This document shows positions 1 through 8,554 of a stretch of 48,889 bases of DNA, one piece after another. The translations under genes were made by a program, and so were the position numbers. This DNA is from Psychroflexus maritimus. GTDB taxonomy: Bacteria; Bacteroidota; Bacteroidia; Flavobacteriales; Flavobacteriaceae. The stretch spans positions 1-48,889 of the forward strand of contig NZ_JAANAS010000041.1 in the NCBI RefSeq assembly GCF_011089875.1. The letters are read 5' to 3'. Under the pieces are notes generated by a model. The model searched no databases, was not told where the DNA came from, and saw only the letters and a program-made list of their open reading frames with translations. Each line of letters opens with the position of its first letter. Position 1 is the first letter of the stretch.

Positions 1-1
1 G

Positions 2-73
2 CCCATACACATGCTGGTGTATCTTGGTTTAGCCATTGGCGGATATTTAGGAATAAATAAACTAAGAAAATAG
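2..73 (+). CDS. C-terminal end of an unknown, probably membrane, protein (partial)
   Basis: An open frame enters from the left edge and stops at TAG 71-73. The 23 visible residues contain a hydrophobic, glycine-rich stretch (MLVYLGLAIGGYLG) followed by a short basic tail (NKLRK), as expected for a last membrane helix with a positive cytoplasmic end. It is followed directly by a good terminator, which supports a real gene end. The rest of the gene lies outside the window and no family can be named. Confidence 0.55.
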   Translation, partial: PIHMLVYLGLAIGGYLGINKLRK

Positions 74-96
74 CAAAATCATTTTGCAGTTGATTC

Positions 97-130
97 AAAA
101 ACCACCTTTAATTAAAGGTGGTTTTTTTGT
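97..130 (+). terminator. Rho-independent terminator
   Basis: The inverted repeat AAAACCACCTTTA / TAAAGGTGGTTTT is followed by a T-run. It ends the partial gene at the left edge. Confidence 0.8.
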
Positions 131-279
131 TAGATTAAAAAAGATTTTGGCTAAAACCCTTTGAATGTATAGTATCTAGTAAGTGAAATAATCCCATTTC
201 TGGTATAGGTTATTTTGGATAAGGGAAAATCAAAGTTATTTATTATCATATAAAAAAAGCAAAACTTAGTCAAATAATG

Positions 280-287
280 TAAATTTG
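280..287 (+). promoter_or_regulatory. Bacteroidota -7 box for the response regulator gene
   Basis: TAAATTTG matches TANNTTTG. It lies 18 bp before ATG 306 and overlaps the alternative TTG start at 285, which makes 306 the more credible start. No TTTG is seen at the -33 position. Confidence 0.5.
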
Positions 288-305
288 TTTAATGAAACGA
301 ATATT

Positions 306-1649
306 ATGACTTATAAAATTTTTGTTATAGATGACGATGTATGGATGCAAAAAAAATTAAAGCATTTGTTGTCTATAAACTCAGAACATTGCGTAGAGCT
401 ATTAAAAGAACCCGAGGATTTGTTGGCTAAGCTGAAAGAGCAACCAGATTTAATATGTGTTGATCTCATGTTACCAACAATGAATGGTAAAGACTTGATA
501 ACAAAAATCTTAGCGACTAATCCTGAACAGGATATATTAGTGGTGAGTAGTCAAGAAAATATTTCGGTGGCCGTAGAATTGATGAAGAAAGGAGTTAAAG
601 ATTATATTCCAAAAGACCAAAATTTGAAGGAATACTTATGGAAAGCGGTTGAAAGTATAAAAGAAAAAAAACAATTAAAAGAGAAAATAAACACACTAGA
701 GTCTAAAATCAAAAATTTAGACATTCCTGAGTTGTCGGGTAATAGCAAAGAAATAAAGCATATTAAAAGTCTAATTCACAAGGCAACAACAGCCAATATC
801 ACAGTGCTTATCTCGGGAGAAACAGGAACAGGTAAAGAGTTAGTAGCTAAAGCTATTCATAATTATCAAAATAAATATGAGGGCGACTTTATAGCGGTGA
901 ATATGTCTGCAATACCTGAGAATTTAATTGAAAGTGAACTTTTTGGATATGAAAAAGGAGCCTTTACAGGAGCTGATAAACAAAAAAAAGGGCTTTTTGA
1001 AGAAGCTGAAAACGGCACCTTGTTTTTAGATGAAATAGCTGAATTAAACATAAGGTTTCAGGCCAAACTACTAAGGGCTCTTCAGGAGAGAGAAATCAGA
1101 AGGATTGGAGGAACTAAAACAATTCCTATACAAACTAGACTTATTTGCGCCACGCATAGAGATTTAAAGGATGAGATTGAGAAAGGGAATTTTAGAGAAG
1201 ACTTATATTACAGGATTTATGGCTTTCCAATACATTTACCACCTCTTAGAGAACGCGGTAGTGACATATTTCTTTTGGCACAAGAATTTGGAAAATCTTT
1301 CACCAGAGAAAATAAACTACCCCAGCTTACATTTAGTAGAGAAGCTAAAGAAAAATTGATAGAATACAATTACCCAGGAAACATAAGGGAGCTTAAATCG
1401 GTTGTAGAGTTAGCATGTGTATTAGCCGAAGGTTCGGAAATAAAAGAAGAAGACATTAGCTTTCCAAAGAAAAAAACAAAATTTGATTTAACACAGAATA
1501 AATCGCTGAAAGAATATACGAATATAATTATTCAAGACTGTTTAGAAAAAAACAGTTACAATATTAAAAAAGTAGCTGAATTATTAGACATAGGTATATC
1601 TACAATTTATAATTTAGCTAAGAAAAACCAAATTAGGATCAAGCCATGA
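306..1649 (+). CDS. Sigma-54-dependent response regulator (NtrC family)
   Basis: A cytoplasmic transcription factor that, when phosphorylated, should activate promoters read by sigma-54 (RpoN) polymerase. The receiver domain occupies residues 1-120 with acidic pocket VIDDD, phospho-acceptor D53 and K103. The AAA+ domain (about 143-370) has Walker A GETGTGKE at 171-178, the sigma-54 contact loop GAFTGA at 218-223 and Walker B LFLDE at 239-243. A Fis-type helix-turn-helix closes the 447-residue protein (KKVAELLDIGISTIYNLAKK). I chose ATG 306 over TTG 285 because the -7 box covers the latter. The stop overlaps the next small ORF (ATGA), and a hybrid kinase with an HPt domain follows, the likely phosphate donor. 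The target genes are unknown. Confidence 0.93.
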   Translation: MTYKIFVIDDDVWMQKKLKHLLSINSEHCVELLKEPEDLLAKLKEQPDLICVDLMLPTMNGKDLITKILATNPEQDILVVSSQENISVAVELMKKGVKDYIPKDQNLKEYLWKAVESIKEKKQLKEKINTLESKIKNLDIPELSGNSKEIKHIKSLIHKATTANITVLISGETGTGKELVAKAIHNYQNKYEGDFIAVNMSAIPENLIESELFGYEKGAFTGADKQKKGLFEEAENGTLFLDEIAELNIRFQAKLLRALQEREIRRIGGTKTIPIQTRLICATHRDLKDEIEKGNFREDLYYRIYGFPIHLPPLRERGSDIFLLAQEFGKSFTRENKLPQLTFSREAKEKLIEYNYPGNIRELKSVVELACVLAEGSEIKEEDISFPKKKTKFDLTQNKSLKEYTNIIIQDCLEKNSYNIKKVAELLDIGISTIYNLAKKNQIRIKP

Positions 1650-1795
1650 ATACAAAATACATCACTAATCCTAAAGCTCTTATTTCTAGCTTTGACAACT
1701 TTAAACAACTAGTTCAACGCTGTAAAGCAATGAACACCGAATTTCTGGAGCCTTTTCAATCGGTGAAATTAGCAACAAAGGATGGGGTGTGTTAG
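1646..1795 (+). CDS. Small translationally coupled ORF, 49 aa, unknown
   Basis: ATG overlaps the stop of the response regulator (ATGA), so translation could be coupled. The product begins MNTKYITNPKALISSFDNFK, is mixed-charge, has two cysteines (one penultimate) and no membrane segment. It ends 37 bp before the hybrid kinase. It may be a small partner protein of the phosphorelay or the remnant of a longer gene. No family recognised, and coding is not proven. Confidence 0.35.
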   Translation: MNTKYITNPKALISSFDNFKQLVQRCKAMNTEFLEPFQSVKLATKDGVC

Positions 1796-1832
1796 AGATG
1801 TAGAAAAAGATTGTTGTTACAACTAAATTTTA

Positions 1833-4800
1833 ATGATGACGAATAATTCAACGCTTCTTTTAGAATTAACTTTCTCAGTTAGAAGTAATCTAAGTGAACA
1901 ATACCTCCTACATGAAACATTAATTTTTTATGTGAAGAAGTTAAACTGCCAATGTGCTTTTATACTTCCTACTAAAGAAATTGAATTAAGCCAATCAACA
2001 TATATCTATCCAAAGGCATTTCGAGAAAATAGATGCTTCGAAGAAATAAAGCAAAAATTAGCTAAAGACAAGGAAGTTAGAAGCAAACAAAAAATGAGCC
2101 CTTCATTTTTTAAAATTGACTCCTTCTTTATTTATATTTATACTCTTTCTAACTACGGAAATATTGTATTAGTTAAAACCTCTGCTTTTCCTGAGAATTT
2201 TGAAAATGAGCTAATTCCAGTGTTTCAATTTTATGGAGACACACTGCTCAACACCCATAAAAGAGAATATAGAACCCGAATAGAACAGCAACTTCTAGAA
2301 GAAAGACTATTAGTGAAAACCATTCTTGACCATATACCTATTCGTATAAATTTAAAAAACAATAAAGGAAAAATTAAGCTGGCCAATAAAGAAGAATTAG
2401 CTTTTCACAAGCTCAACACTGAGACTGAATTAATTGGAAAAAATGAAGATCAATTTTATAGTGAAGAAACTCAAGAACGAATCAAGCTTAAAGACCAATA
2501 TATCCTTCATAAGAAACAAGCCATTCTTAATAAAGAAATAATAGACCGTAACAATAGGCATTCTTTAATTTCAAAGTTACCTTTTATCATTAATGATAAT
2601 GAAGTTGAAGGCATTATTTCGCTAGTCCTTGATATTTCAAATAATAAGAAAAAGGAAAAAGATTTAAATTTTTTCCAATCCATTATAAATCAATCCTCAG
2701 ATGCTATATTTCTTACTTACGAAAATGGTTCCATTTACTACTGCAACACTTTTGCTTATCAAATTACAGGAATCAAAAAAGACGAAATCAATCAATATTA
2801 CTACCAAGATATCGATGAAGACTTTAAAAATAAATCTGCTAAGAAGTGGCAAGAGCAACTTCAAAATTTATTGAAACAGGATACCTATAACTATAAGACT
2901 AACTTTATAAACCTAAAAACTAAGGAAAGAACCCCGTTAGAAATAAAAAGTAAACTGATTGAAAAAGCTGGTGTTAAACTCATTGTTTCTATTGGTAGAG
3001 ATATATCTGAAAAAATAAAAAATGAAAAAATTATTGAAGAAGAATTAAAGTTTCAAAACTTACTTTTAAAAATTTCTTCAACTTATATTAATACCGAACT
3101 CCATTCTGTGGAAGAAATTATTCAGCAATCATTGAAAGAAATCGGTGAATTTGTAAAAGCTGATAGAAGTTATATTTTTGAGTATGACCTCCAATTAAAA
3201 ACCTCATCCAACACCTATGAATGGTGTGCTGAAGGGGTTAGTCCAGAGATTGAAAACCTTCAAAACGTAGGGACAGAAAATCTGCAAGATTGGCTAAATA
3301 AACACGAAAGAGGTAAGCCTTTTTTTGTAGATAAAATAGAAGATTTACCCGATGAAGGTGAGATGAGCGTTAAAGAAATCTTGTCTGCACAGGGCATAAA
3401 AAGCCTCATTACTATTCCTATGATTGACAACAAAAAGCTAATCGGCTTTGTTGGTTTTGACTCGGTGAATCATTACAAACATTATTCAAATCGTGAAAAA
3501 AAATTACTGGAACTTTATGCCGACTTATTGGTAAATATAGAGAAAAGAAAAAAATATGCTTTCAGAATTAAAGAACAAGAAGAAAGGTTTCAATCTTTAA
3601 TTAAGAGCGTTGACTTAAATTTAATCGAACTAGATCGAGATTTTAAAATTGTTTATGTGAACGAAAACTTTGTGAATTTATACGCATATACAAATTCTGA
3701 ACTCATAGGCAAAAACGCCTTAACACTCTTTTTAAATGATCAAGATAAAGCTGTACTTTATGAACAGCTTACCCAAATGAATTTAAATCAAACCTTAAAT
3801 ATTGAATTAACTACTTATACCAAACATAAAAAACAGAAAATCATTTACATAAGTATTGGCTTAAAGCTTGATGAAAGAAATAATATCATTGGTTATATAG
3901 GAGCATTTTTAGATATTACACAAAAAAAACAATTGGAAGCCGATTTAAAAGTGGCTAAGGAGAAGGCAGAAGCTGCTTCAAAAGAAAAAGACCGTTTTTT
4001 AGCGAACATGAGCCATGAAATACGAACACCTCTAAATATTATTAATGGTGCTATAGCTGAGATTTCAAAAACAAAAGTTGAAAAAGAAAAGGACTTTCTG
4101 CTAGAACAAACTAAAAATGCCAGCGAACACCTGCTAAGCCTAGTAAATAATGTTTTAGATATGGCAAAAATAAACGCCAATGAAATGACCCTAAAAGAAG
4201 AAGCATTTGATTTGGAAAAAATATGTCACAATTCCTTCTCTATTTTAGCAAATTTAGCTAAGGAAAAAGGTCTAAATTACCAAATTAACTTCGCTTTACA
4301 CCTAGAACAACACCTTGTTGGTGACGCAACTAAACTCTCACAAGTTATCATTAACCTACTAAACAATGCTGTAAAATACACAGAAAAAGGGGACGTAGTT
4401 TTTAAGATTACTAAAATAAAAGAAAATAAAAGTCAAGTTGTAATTGAGTTTGAGATAGCTGATACCGGGATTGGCATGAGCGCTGAATTTTTAAACTTGC
4501 TATTTAATGAATACACAACAGAACAACATGAACATCAGAGTACAGGACTAGGAATGACGATTTCTAAGCGAATTATCAACCTTATGAACAGTGAAATTAA
4601 TATTGATTCTATAAAAAACAAAGGAACAAAAGTTTCATTTCAACTAGCTTTTCATAAATCGTCATTCCTCCAAAATACAAGTATAAAAAAACCAGAGACC
4701 AGCAGTAAATTTAAAACTACTCCTAAAGTTTTAATTGTTGAAGACAATAAAATGAACACCCTTATTGTTAAAAAAATACTTGAAAGAAATAATTTTGAAA

Positions 4801-5441
4801 CGCTTGAAGCTTCTAATGGGGAAGAAGCTTTATCTATTGTACAATCTAATGAAATAGATTTAATACTTATGGACATTCAAATGCCAGTAATGGATGGTAT
4901 TGAATGTACAAAAATTATTAGAGATAAGTTAAAACTAAACACCCCAATCATTGCCCTTACAGCAAATGTATTTAAAGGAGATTTAGAAATCTTTCTTAAA
5001 CACGGCATGAATGACTTTCTTACTAAACCCTTTAAAGAAAAGGTACTTATAGAAAAATGCACTAGCTATTTACAAAGAAGGCCTAATAAGAAAGAAGAAG
5101 AAATAAATACTGAATTTAATCTAGACCAAATAAAAGAATTAACAGAAGGAAATAAGCATTTTGAAGAAGAATTAATAACCACTTTCCTAGACATCATTTC
5201 ACAAACTGACAATGAATTTGAAAGCTTGCTTTCCGAAGAGAATTATGAAAAAGCAAAACGTTTATGTCATAAGATTAAACCTAGCTTAATTGATTTTAGC
5301 TTAATTGAAATGGTTGAGTTAAGTAATGAAATAATGAACACTAATCAGCTTGAAAAACTCAGTTTGCTTTGCAAAAGCATGAAACTTTCGCTTGAAAGAT
5401 TAAAAAAAAGACTCCACTCGTTTATTTATTCTGAATTATAG
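1833..5441 (+). CDS. Hybrid sensor histidine kinase with PAS/GAF domains, receiver and HPt
   Basis: A 1202-residue phosphorelay kinase. Order seen: an N-terminal region of unclear fold; PAS-like segments (about 150-280 and 285-395); a GAF-like domain (about 400-560); another PAS (about 600-715); HisKA with NMSHEIRTPLN and phospho-acceptor H728; an ATPase domain with N-box NLLNNAVKYT, DTGIGM and GLGMTI; a receiver with D1014 (LILMDIQMPVMDG); and a C-terminal HPt with CHKIKPSL, H1146. No clear membrane helix is visible, so it probably senses a cytoplasmic signal. The full His-Asp-His chain fits phosphotransfer to the sigma-54 response regulator just upstream. The ligand is unknown. Confidence 0.93.
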   Translation: MMTNNSTLLLELTFSVRSNLSEQYLLHETLIFYVKKLNCQCAFILPTKEIELSQSTYIYPKAFRENRCFEEIKQKLAKDKEVRSKQKMSPSFFKIDSFFIYIYTLSNYGNIVLVKTSAFPENFENELIPVFQFYGDTLLNTHKREYRTRIEQQLLEERLLVKTILDHIPIRINLKNNKGKIKLANKEELAFHKLNTETELIGKNEDQFYSEETQERIKLKDQYILHKKQAILNKEIIDRNNRHSLISKLPFIINDNEVEGIISLVLDISNNKKKEKDLNFFQSIINQSSDAIFLTYENGSIYYCNTFAYQITGIKKDEINQYYYQDIDEDFKNKSAKKWQEQLQNLLKQDTYNYKTNFINLKTKERTPLEIKSKLIEKAGVKLIVSIGRDISEKIKNEKIIEEELKFQNLLLKISSTYINTELHSVEEIIQQSLKEIGEFVKADRSYIFEYDLQLKTSSNTYEWCAEGVSPEIENLQNVGTENLQDWLNKHERGKPFFVDKIEDLPDEGEMSVKEILSAQGIKSLITIPMIDNKKLIGFVGFDSVNHYKHYSNREKKLLELYADLLVNIEKRKKYAFRIKEQEERFQSLIKSVDLNLIELDRDFKIVYVNENFVNLYAYTNSELIGKNALTLFLNDQDKAVLYEQLTQMNLNQTLNIELTTYTKHKKQKIIYISIGLKLDERNNIIGYIGAFLDITQKKQLEADLKVAKEKAEAASKEKDRFLANMSHEIRTPLNIINGAIAEISKTKVEKEKDFLLEQTKNASEHLLSLVNNVLDMAKINANEMTLKEEAFDLEKICHNSFSILANLAKEKGLNYQINFALHLEQHLVGDATKLSQVIINLLNNAVKYTEKGDVVFKITKIKENKSQVVIEFEIADTGIGMSAEFLNLLFNEYTTEQHEHQSTGLGMTISKRIINLMNSEINIDSIKNKGTKVSFQLAFHKSSFLQNTSIKKPETSSKFKTTPKVLIVEDNKMNTLIVKKILERNNFETLEASNGEEALSIVQSNEIDLILMDIQMPVMDGIECTKIIRDKLKLNTPIIALTANVFKGDLEIFLKHGMNDFLTKPFKEKVLIEKCTSYLQRRPNKKEEEINTEFNLDQIKELTEGNKHFEEELITTFLDIISQTDNEFESLLSEENYEKAKRLCHKIKPSLIDFSLIEMVELSNEIMNTNQLEKLSLLCKSMKLSLERLKKRLHSFIYSEL

Positions 5442-5519
5442 AATAAATTCCAAAAAAAACAATTTTTCTTATTTTTAATTTGCTGTTTATCAAAACTATA
5501 AGCTATGGCATAAAGCTTG

Positions 5520-5540
5520 CCTTGTATTTTTGAAACAAGG
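5520..5540 (+). promoter_or_regulatory. -7 box flanked by an inverted repeat
   Basis: TATTTTTG at 5525-5532 matches the -7 consensus. It is bracketed by the inverted repeat CCTTGT (5520-5525) / ACAAGG (5535-5540), a possible repressor site over the transcription start. It also covers the alternative TTG start at 5530, which supports ATG 5545 for the next gene. Confidence 0.45.
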
Positions 5541-5544
5541 TAAA

Positions 5545-5997
5545 ATGAAATCTGTTATAGTAATTGGTCGTCATTATCAAACGTTTGACGATTTAAATAA
5601 TCAAGTCTTGAAATTTACTCAGGAGGTTTCAGCTTGCACAGATGTAATTTTGTTTCTTCACCCAAGTACACCAGTTAATTTCATTCAAAACATAAAAAGA
5701 AATCAGATTAAATCAATTCAGATTAAAAGATATAATTATTTCTGTTTTTTAAATGCTCTAATTAAATCAAAATTTATTTTTTCTATTAATCACAATCCTT
5801 CAAGCAAAGATAAGTTCGCATTGAATATTGCTGGAAACTATTACTTTAAAGTAGTTATAGATGATTTATTAGAAGAAGTTGAAAATTCAAATCAATCAGA
5901 TTTAGAAATTCATGTAAAAGATTTATCAAAAAATCCAAACTTACTCAAACAACTTTTAAGTGCTTTAAACACAAAACCAAGAAAAATACTTACTTAA
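5545..5997 (+). CDS. Hypothetical protein, 150 aa
   Basis: Family not recognised. The first residues (MKSVIVIGRH) form a hydrophobic beta strand, followed by alternating strands and helices (TDVILFLHP, KSKFIFSINHN, YYFKVVIDDLLEE), which suggests a small alpha/beta, perhaps Rossmann-like, soluble protein. The C-terminal third is rich in Asn, Leu and Lys. Start is ATG 5545 because the upstream TTG lies inside the promoter. It has its own promoter after the hybrid kinase and is followed at once by a 41-residue membrane ORF and a terminator, so the two probably form an operon. Confidence 0.7.
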   Translation: MKSVIVIGRHYQTFDDLNNQVLKFTQEVSACTDVILFLHPSTPVNFIQNIKRNQIKSIQIKRYNYFCFLNALIKSKFIFSINHNPSSKDKFALNIAGNYYFKVVIDDLLEEVENSNQSDLEIHVKDLSKNPNLLKQLLSALNTKPRKILT

Positions 5998-5998
5998 T

Positions 5999-6124
5999 AT
6001 GAATATCCCAAAACCTTTAAATATGATAAAATTAAACAGATATAAGCTAATAATGTTTAGCTTATTTACAGCTAAACTAATTGTGCTATACATCATTGTC
6101 AAAACACTTATAGAATGGGGGTAA
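5999..6124 (+). CDS. Small membrane protein, 41 aa, unknown
   Basis: ATG lies 1 bp after the stop of the preceding gene. The product has a basic N-terminus (KLNRYK) and one hydrophobic stretch (LFTAKLIVLYIIVKTLI), consistent with a single-pass inner-membrane peptide. A terminator follows. Tight spacing favours a real cotranscribed gene. Function unknown. Confidence 0.5.
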   Translation: MNIPKPLNMIKLNRYKLIMFSLFTAKLIVLYIIVKTLIEWG

Positions 6125-6179
6125 TTACAACAAATTAATCAAAAAAAAACAAAGACAAGCCCATAAGCCATAAACTGAC

Positions 6180-6216
6180 TACTAAAACCGAAGAAAAACA
6201 ACTTCGGTTTTAGTAG
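6180..6216. terminator. Bidirectional terminator
   Basis: The 13-bp inverted repeat ACTAAAACCGAAG / CTTCGGTTTTAGT lies between convergent genes: the unknown plus-strand pair and ohr on the minus strand. Confidence 0.75.
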
Positions 6217-6225
6217 AGTTTTTTC

Positions 6226-6657
6226 TTATTCGTCTAACAACAAATTTAAAGTCACATCAATATTATCTCGCGTTGCCCTTGAAAATGGACACATTATATG
6301 GGCTTCATTAATAATTTTCTCCCCCACTTCAATTGAAGTAACTTTAGGTAAGTAGGTGTCTAATTCGGCGGCCAACTGAAAATCGCCTTCTTCTGTTTTA
6401 CCTAGGCTAATATGCGCAGTAACCGAAAAATCCTCTCCAATATCAACGTTATGCTGGTCGGCTACGGCTTTTACCGCTCCTCCAAAACAAGCCGAATAAG
6501 CCGCGCCAAAAAATTGCTCTGGGTTAGTGCCATTACCACCATCACCTCCCATATCTTCAGGAACGCTTAAAGGCAAATCAATTATACCATCATCTGATTT
6601 TGCATGTCCAGCTCTTCCCCTTTCGGAAGTTACTTTTGCTGTGTATAAGGTCTTCAT
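6226..6657 (-). CDS. ohr: Organic hydroperoxide resistance protein (Ohr subgroup of Ohr/OsmC)
   Basis: A cytoplasmic thiol peroxidase that reduces organic hydroperoxides, in the known family using lipoyl-protein electrons. At 143 residues it has the usual length. The reactive cysteine pair is present as C57 in SACFGG and C123 in MCPFSRATR; R15 and E47 (NPEQFF) fit the conserved Arg/Glu that position the peroxide. The motif MCPFSRATR and the short form favour Ohr over OsmC. Monocistronic, divergent from meaB, with a terminator at the 3' side. I see no clear OhrR-type operator. Confidence 0.92.
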   Translation of the reverse strand: MKTLYTAKVTSERGRAGHAKSDDGIIDLPLSVPEDMGGDGGNGTNPEQFFGAAYSACFGGAVKAVADQHNVDIGEDFSVTAHISLGKTEEGDFQLAAELDTYLPKVTSIEVGEKIINEAHIMCPFSRATRDNIDVTLNLLLDE

Positions 6658-6743
6658 AATTTTACATTTAAATTTTTTACAATTTACTTATTTGTTTTTC
6701 CTATTCTTTAAATGTTATATTAAAATTAGATGAAGTAATCAAC

Positions 6744-6755
6744 TTATACCAATTT
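6744..6755. repeat. Possible solo end of a short dispersed element
   Basis: TTATACCAATTT matches, nearly base for base in reverse complement, the right end of the MITE-like element at 33112-33280. It lies in the ohr/meaB intergenic region and may be a degraded copy, though a match this short can arise by chance. Confidence 0.25.
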
Positions 6756-6809
6756 ACCTATCACGTCAAATTGACCTCGGCCTTCATTTTCCAAAAGAAA
6801 ACTTTATCC

Positions 6810-6817
6810 TATATTTG
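6810..6817 (+). promoter_or_regulatory. Promoter of meaB
   Basis: TATATTTG is a -7 box. TTTT at 6787-6790 stands 19 bp upstream, 3 of 4 matches to TTTG. The transcript would start near 6822-6825, about 40 nt before the TTG start. Confidence 0.55.
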
Positions 6818-6834
6818 TTAATTCCCATTAATGC

Positions 6835-6849
6835 ACGTTTACTAAACGT
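6835..6849. promoter_or_regulatory. 15-bp palindrome in the meaB leader
   Basis: ACGTTTA-C-TAAACGT is a perfect 7+1+7 palindrome between the predicted start of transcription and the TTG codon. It could be an operator or an RNA hairpin that limits translation. Confidence 0.4.
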
Positions 6850-6863
6850 ATAAACTATTTATT

Positions 6864-7964
6864 TTGGTAAATAAAAAAGAAGAAAGCTTTAAATCTGCTT
6901 TAGGTCATACGCCTGCTAAGGAAAAATCAGGTCATATTGGCAAAGCATCGGTAGCGCGTATTCAGCGTATAAGAAAGCAAAAAATAGATGAGCAAAAGTT
7001 AATCGAGGGCATTATAAATGGAAATAAAACAGACTTAAGTAAAGCCATTACCTACATTGAAAGTAATGCTTCAAAACACGATCAATTGGTTCAAAAAATT
7101 ATTGAAGCCTGCCTTCCTAAAGCCAACAAATCTATTAGAATTGGAATTACCGGAGTGCCTGGTGTTGGCAAATCTACCTTTATAGAAGCCTTTGGCATGT
7201 ACTTAACACAATTAGGTAAAAAAGTTGCCGTACTTGCCGTAGATCCCACAAGCTCAATTTCTAAGGGAAGTATTTTGGGCGACAAAACCCGAATGGAAGA
7301 ATTGGTGAAAAACCCAAATGCCTTTATTCGTCCAACAGCATCTGGGAGTTCTTTAGGAGGAGTAGCCAGAAAAACAAGAGAAAGTGTTATCTTATGTGAA
7401 GCGGCTGGTTATGATGTCATTTTAATTGAAACCGTAGGAGTAGGACAAAGCGAAACCATTGTTCATTCTATGACCGACTTTTTCTTACTTTTAAAATTAG
7501 CTGGAGCAGGTGACGAACTTCAGGGAATTAAACGAGGAATTATTGAAATGGCCGATGCTATAATCATCAATAAAGCAGACGGTAATAATAAAAAAGCAGC
7601 TCAGAAAGCTAAAGTTGAATTCAACAGAGCTTTACATCTTTATCCTGAGAAAAAAAGTCAGTGGAAACCTAAAGTAAAGCTTTGTAGTGCTTTGCATAAT
7701 GAAGGAATTGAAGAAGTTTGGAAAATGCTGTCAACCTACTTTGCCGCCACAAAAGAAAACGAATTTTTCTACCTTAACAGAAAAGAACAAAACAAGTTTT
7801 GGTTACTTCAGAGCATTGATGATCAACTTAAAAGAAACTTTTATAAATCGGAAGTAATAAAAAAAGCCTTAGAAGAACAGTTAGAAAAAATAGACAACAA
7901 CTCCACTACTCCATTTGAAGCTGCTAATTATTTATTGGGTTTAAAAGCAAATTTGGATAAGTAA
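6864..7964 (+). CDS. meaB: MeaB/ArgK-type GTPase, methylmalonyl-CoA mutase chaperone
   Basis: A G3E GTPase that in known systems protects and reloads adenosylcobalamin-dependent methylmalonyl-CoA mutase. In 366 residues it shows Walker A GVPGVGKST at 97-105, VDPTSS, the ETVGVGQSE switch region and the NKADG base-specificity loop. The N-terminal about 90 residues are the helical part usual for the family. No ATG lies near the conserved N-terminus, so TTG 6864 is taken as start. The mutase is not in the window, but methylmalonyl-CoA epimerase is encoded at 39.1 kb. The 3' end overlaps the convergent pap2 gene by 37 bp. Confidence 0.92.
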   Translation: MVNKKEESFKSALGHTPAKEKSGHIGKASVARIQRIRKQKIDEQKLIEGIINGNKTDLSKAITYIESNASKHDQLVQKIIEACLPKANKSIRIGITGVPGVGKSTFIEAFGMYLTQLGKKVAVLAVDPTSSISKGSILGDKTRMEELVKNPNAFIRPTASGSSLGGVARKTRESVILCEAAGYDVILIETVGVGQSETIVHSMTDFFLLLKLAGAGDELQGIKRGIIEMADAIIINKADGNNKKAAQKAKVEFNRALHLYPEKKSQWKPKVKLCSALHNEGIEEVWKMLSTYFAATKENEFFYLNRKEQNKFWLLQSIDDQLKRNFYKSEVIKKALEEQLEKIDNNSTTPFEAANYLLGLKANLDK

Positions 7965-8545
7965 TTTTTTATGACAAGTTGATAAATTTCGAAGGCAATA
8001 AAGCCAAAAACCATTCCTACAACACCACCTACAAAAATATCAGAAGGATAATGAAATCCTAAATAAATACGACTAACACTAACTAAAAATGCCCAAAGTA
8101 ACATCCAAAGTAAAGCCGCTTTTCTTAGCTTCTGAAGCAAGCGCCCTAGAAACACAGCTAAAGCAAATGAAACAGCTGCATGCGAAGAAAAGAAACTAAA
8201 TTTTTCACATTTTTCAGCATTTGATTTAGTTAAGCTACTAAAAAGCCCATCTCTTACAACTCTTACCTGATCGGTTAAATTGGAATGGACACTACAAGGT
8301 CTTGGCCGCTCTACCCAATTTTTAATAAGCGTTGCAAATAAGTCGGTAAATCCAACTAAAGCTAGTAGAAAAACTCCAACAACAAAAGCTGTTTTAAAAT
8401 TTGATTTATACCATATAAGTAGGATTAAGATTCCAAAAAAAGGAATGGCTATAAATTTATCGGTAAGAAAAACCCAAAAAAAGTCGATACTTTCAGAACC
8501 CCAATTATTCAACCAAAGAAGTAGTTCTTTATCTAAGTTTTTCAT
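7928..8545 (-). CDS. PAP2-family membrane phosphatase
   Basis: An integral membrane phosphatase, probably acting on lipid phosphates such as undecaprenyl or phosphatidylglycerol phosphate. It has 205 residues with about five or six membrane helices. The three catalytic motifs are visible: KNWVERPRP at 75-83, SSHAAVS at 120-126 (H122 proton donor) and SRIYLGFHYPSD at 158-169 (H165 nucleophile). It lies 9 bp after the 77-residue gene upstream and probably shares its transcript. The substrate cannot be told from sequence. Confidence 0.88.
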   Translation of the reverse strand: MKNLDKELLLWLNNWGSESIDFFWVFLTDKFIAIPFFGILILLIWYKSNFKTAFVVGVFLLALVGFTDLFATLIKNWVERPRPCSVHSNLTDQVRVVRDGLFSSLTKSNAEKCEKFSFFSSHAAVSFALAVFLGRLLQKLRKAALLWMLLWAFLVSVSRIYLGFHYPSDIFVGGVVGMVFGFIAFEIYQLVIKNYLSKFAFKPNK

Positions 8546-8554
8546 TATTCAATT

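Noticed and set aside
306-5441. FisR-type sulfide control by the sigma-54 regulator of the SQR gene
   Set aside because: The regulator has a phospho-receiver domain and a kinase partner and lies 20 kb away; no sigma-54 promoter (GG-N10-GC) is seen before sqr.
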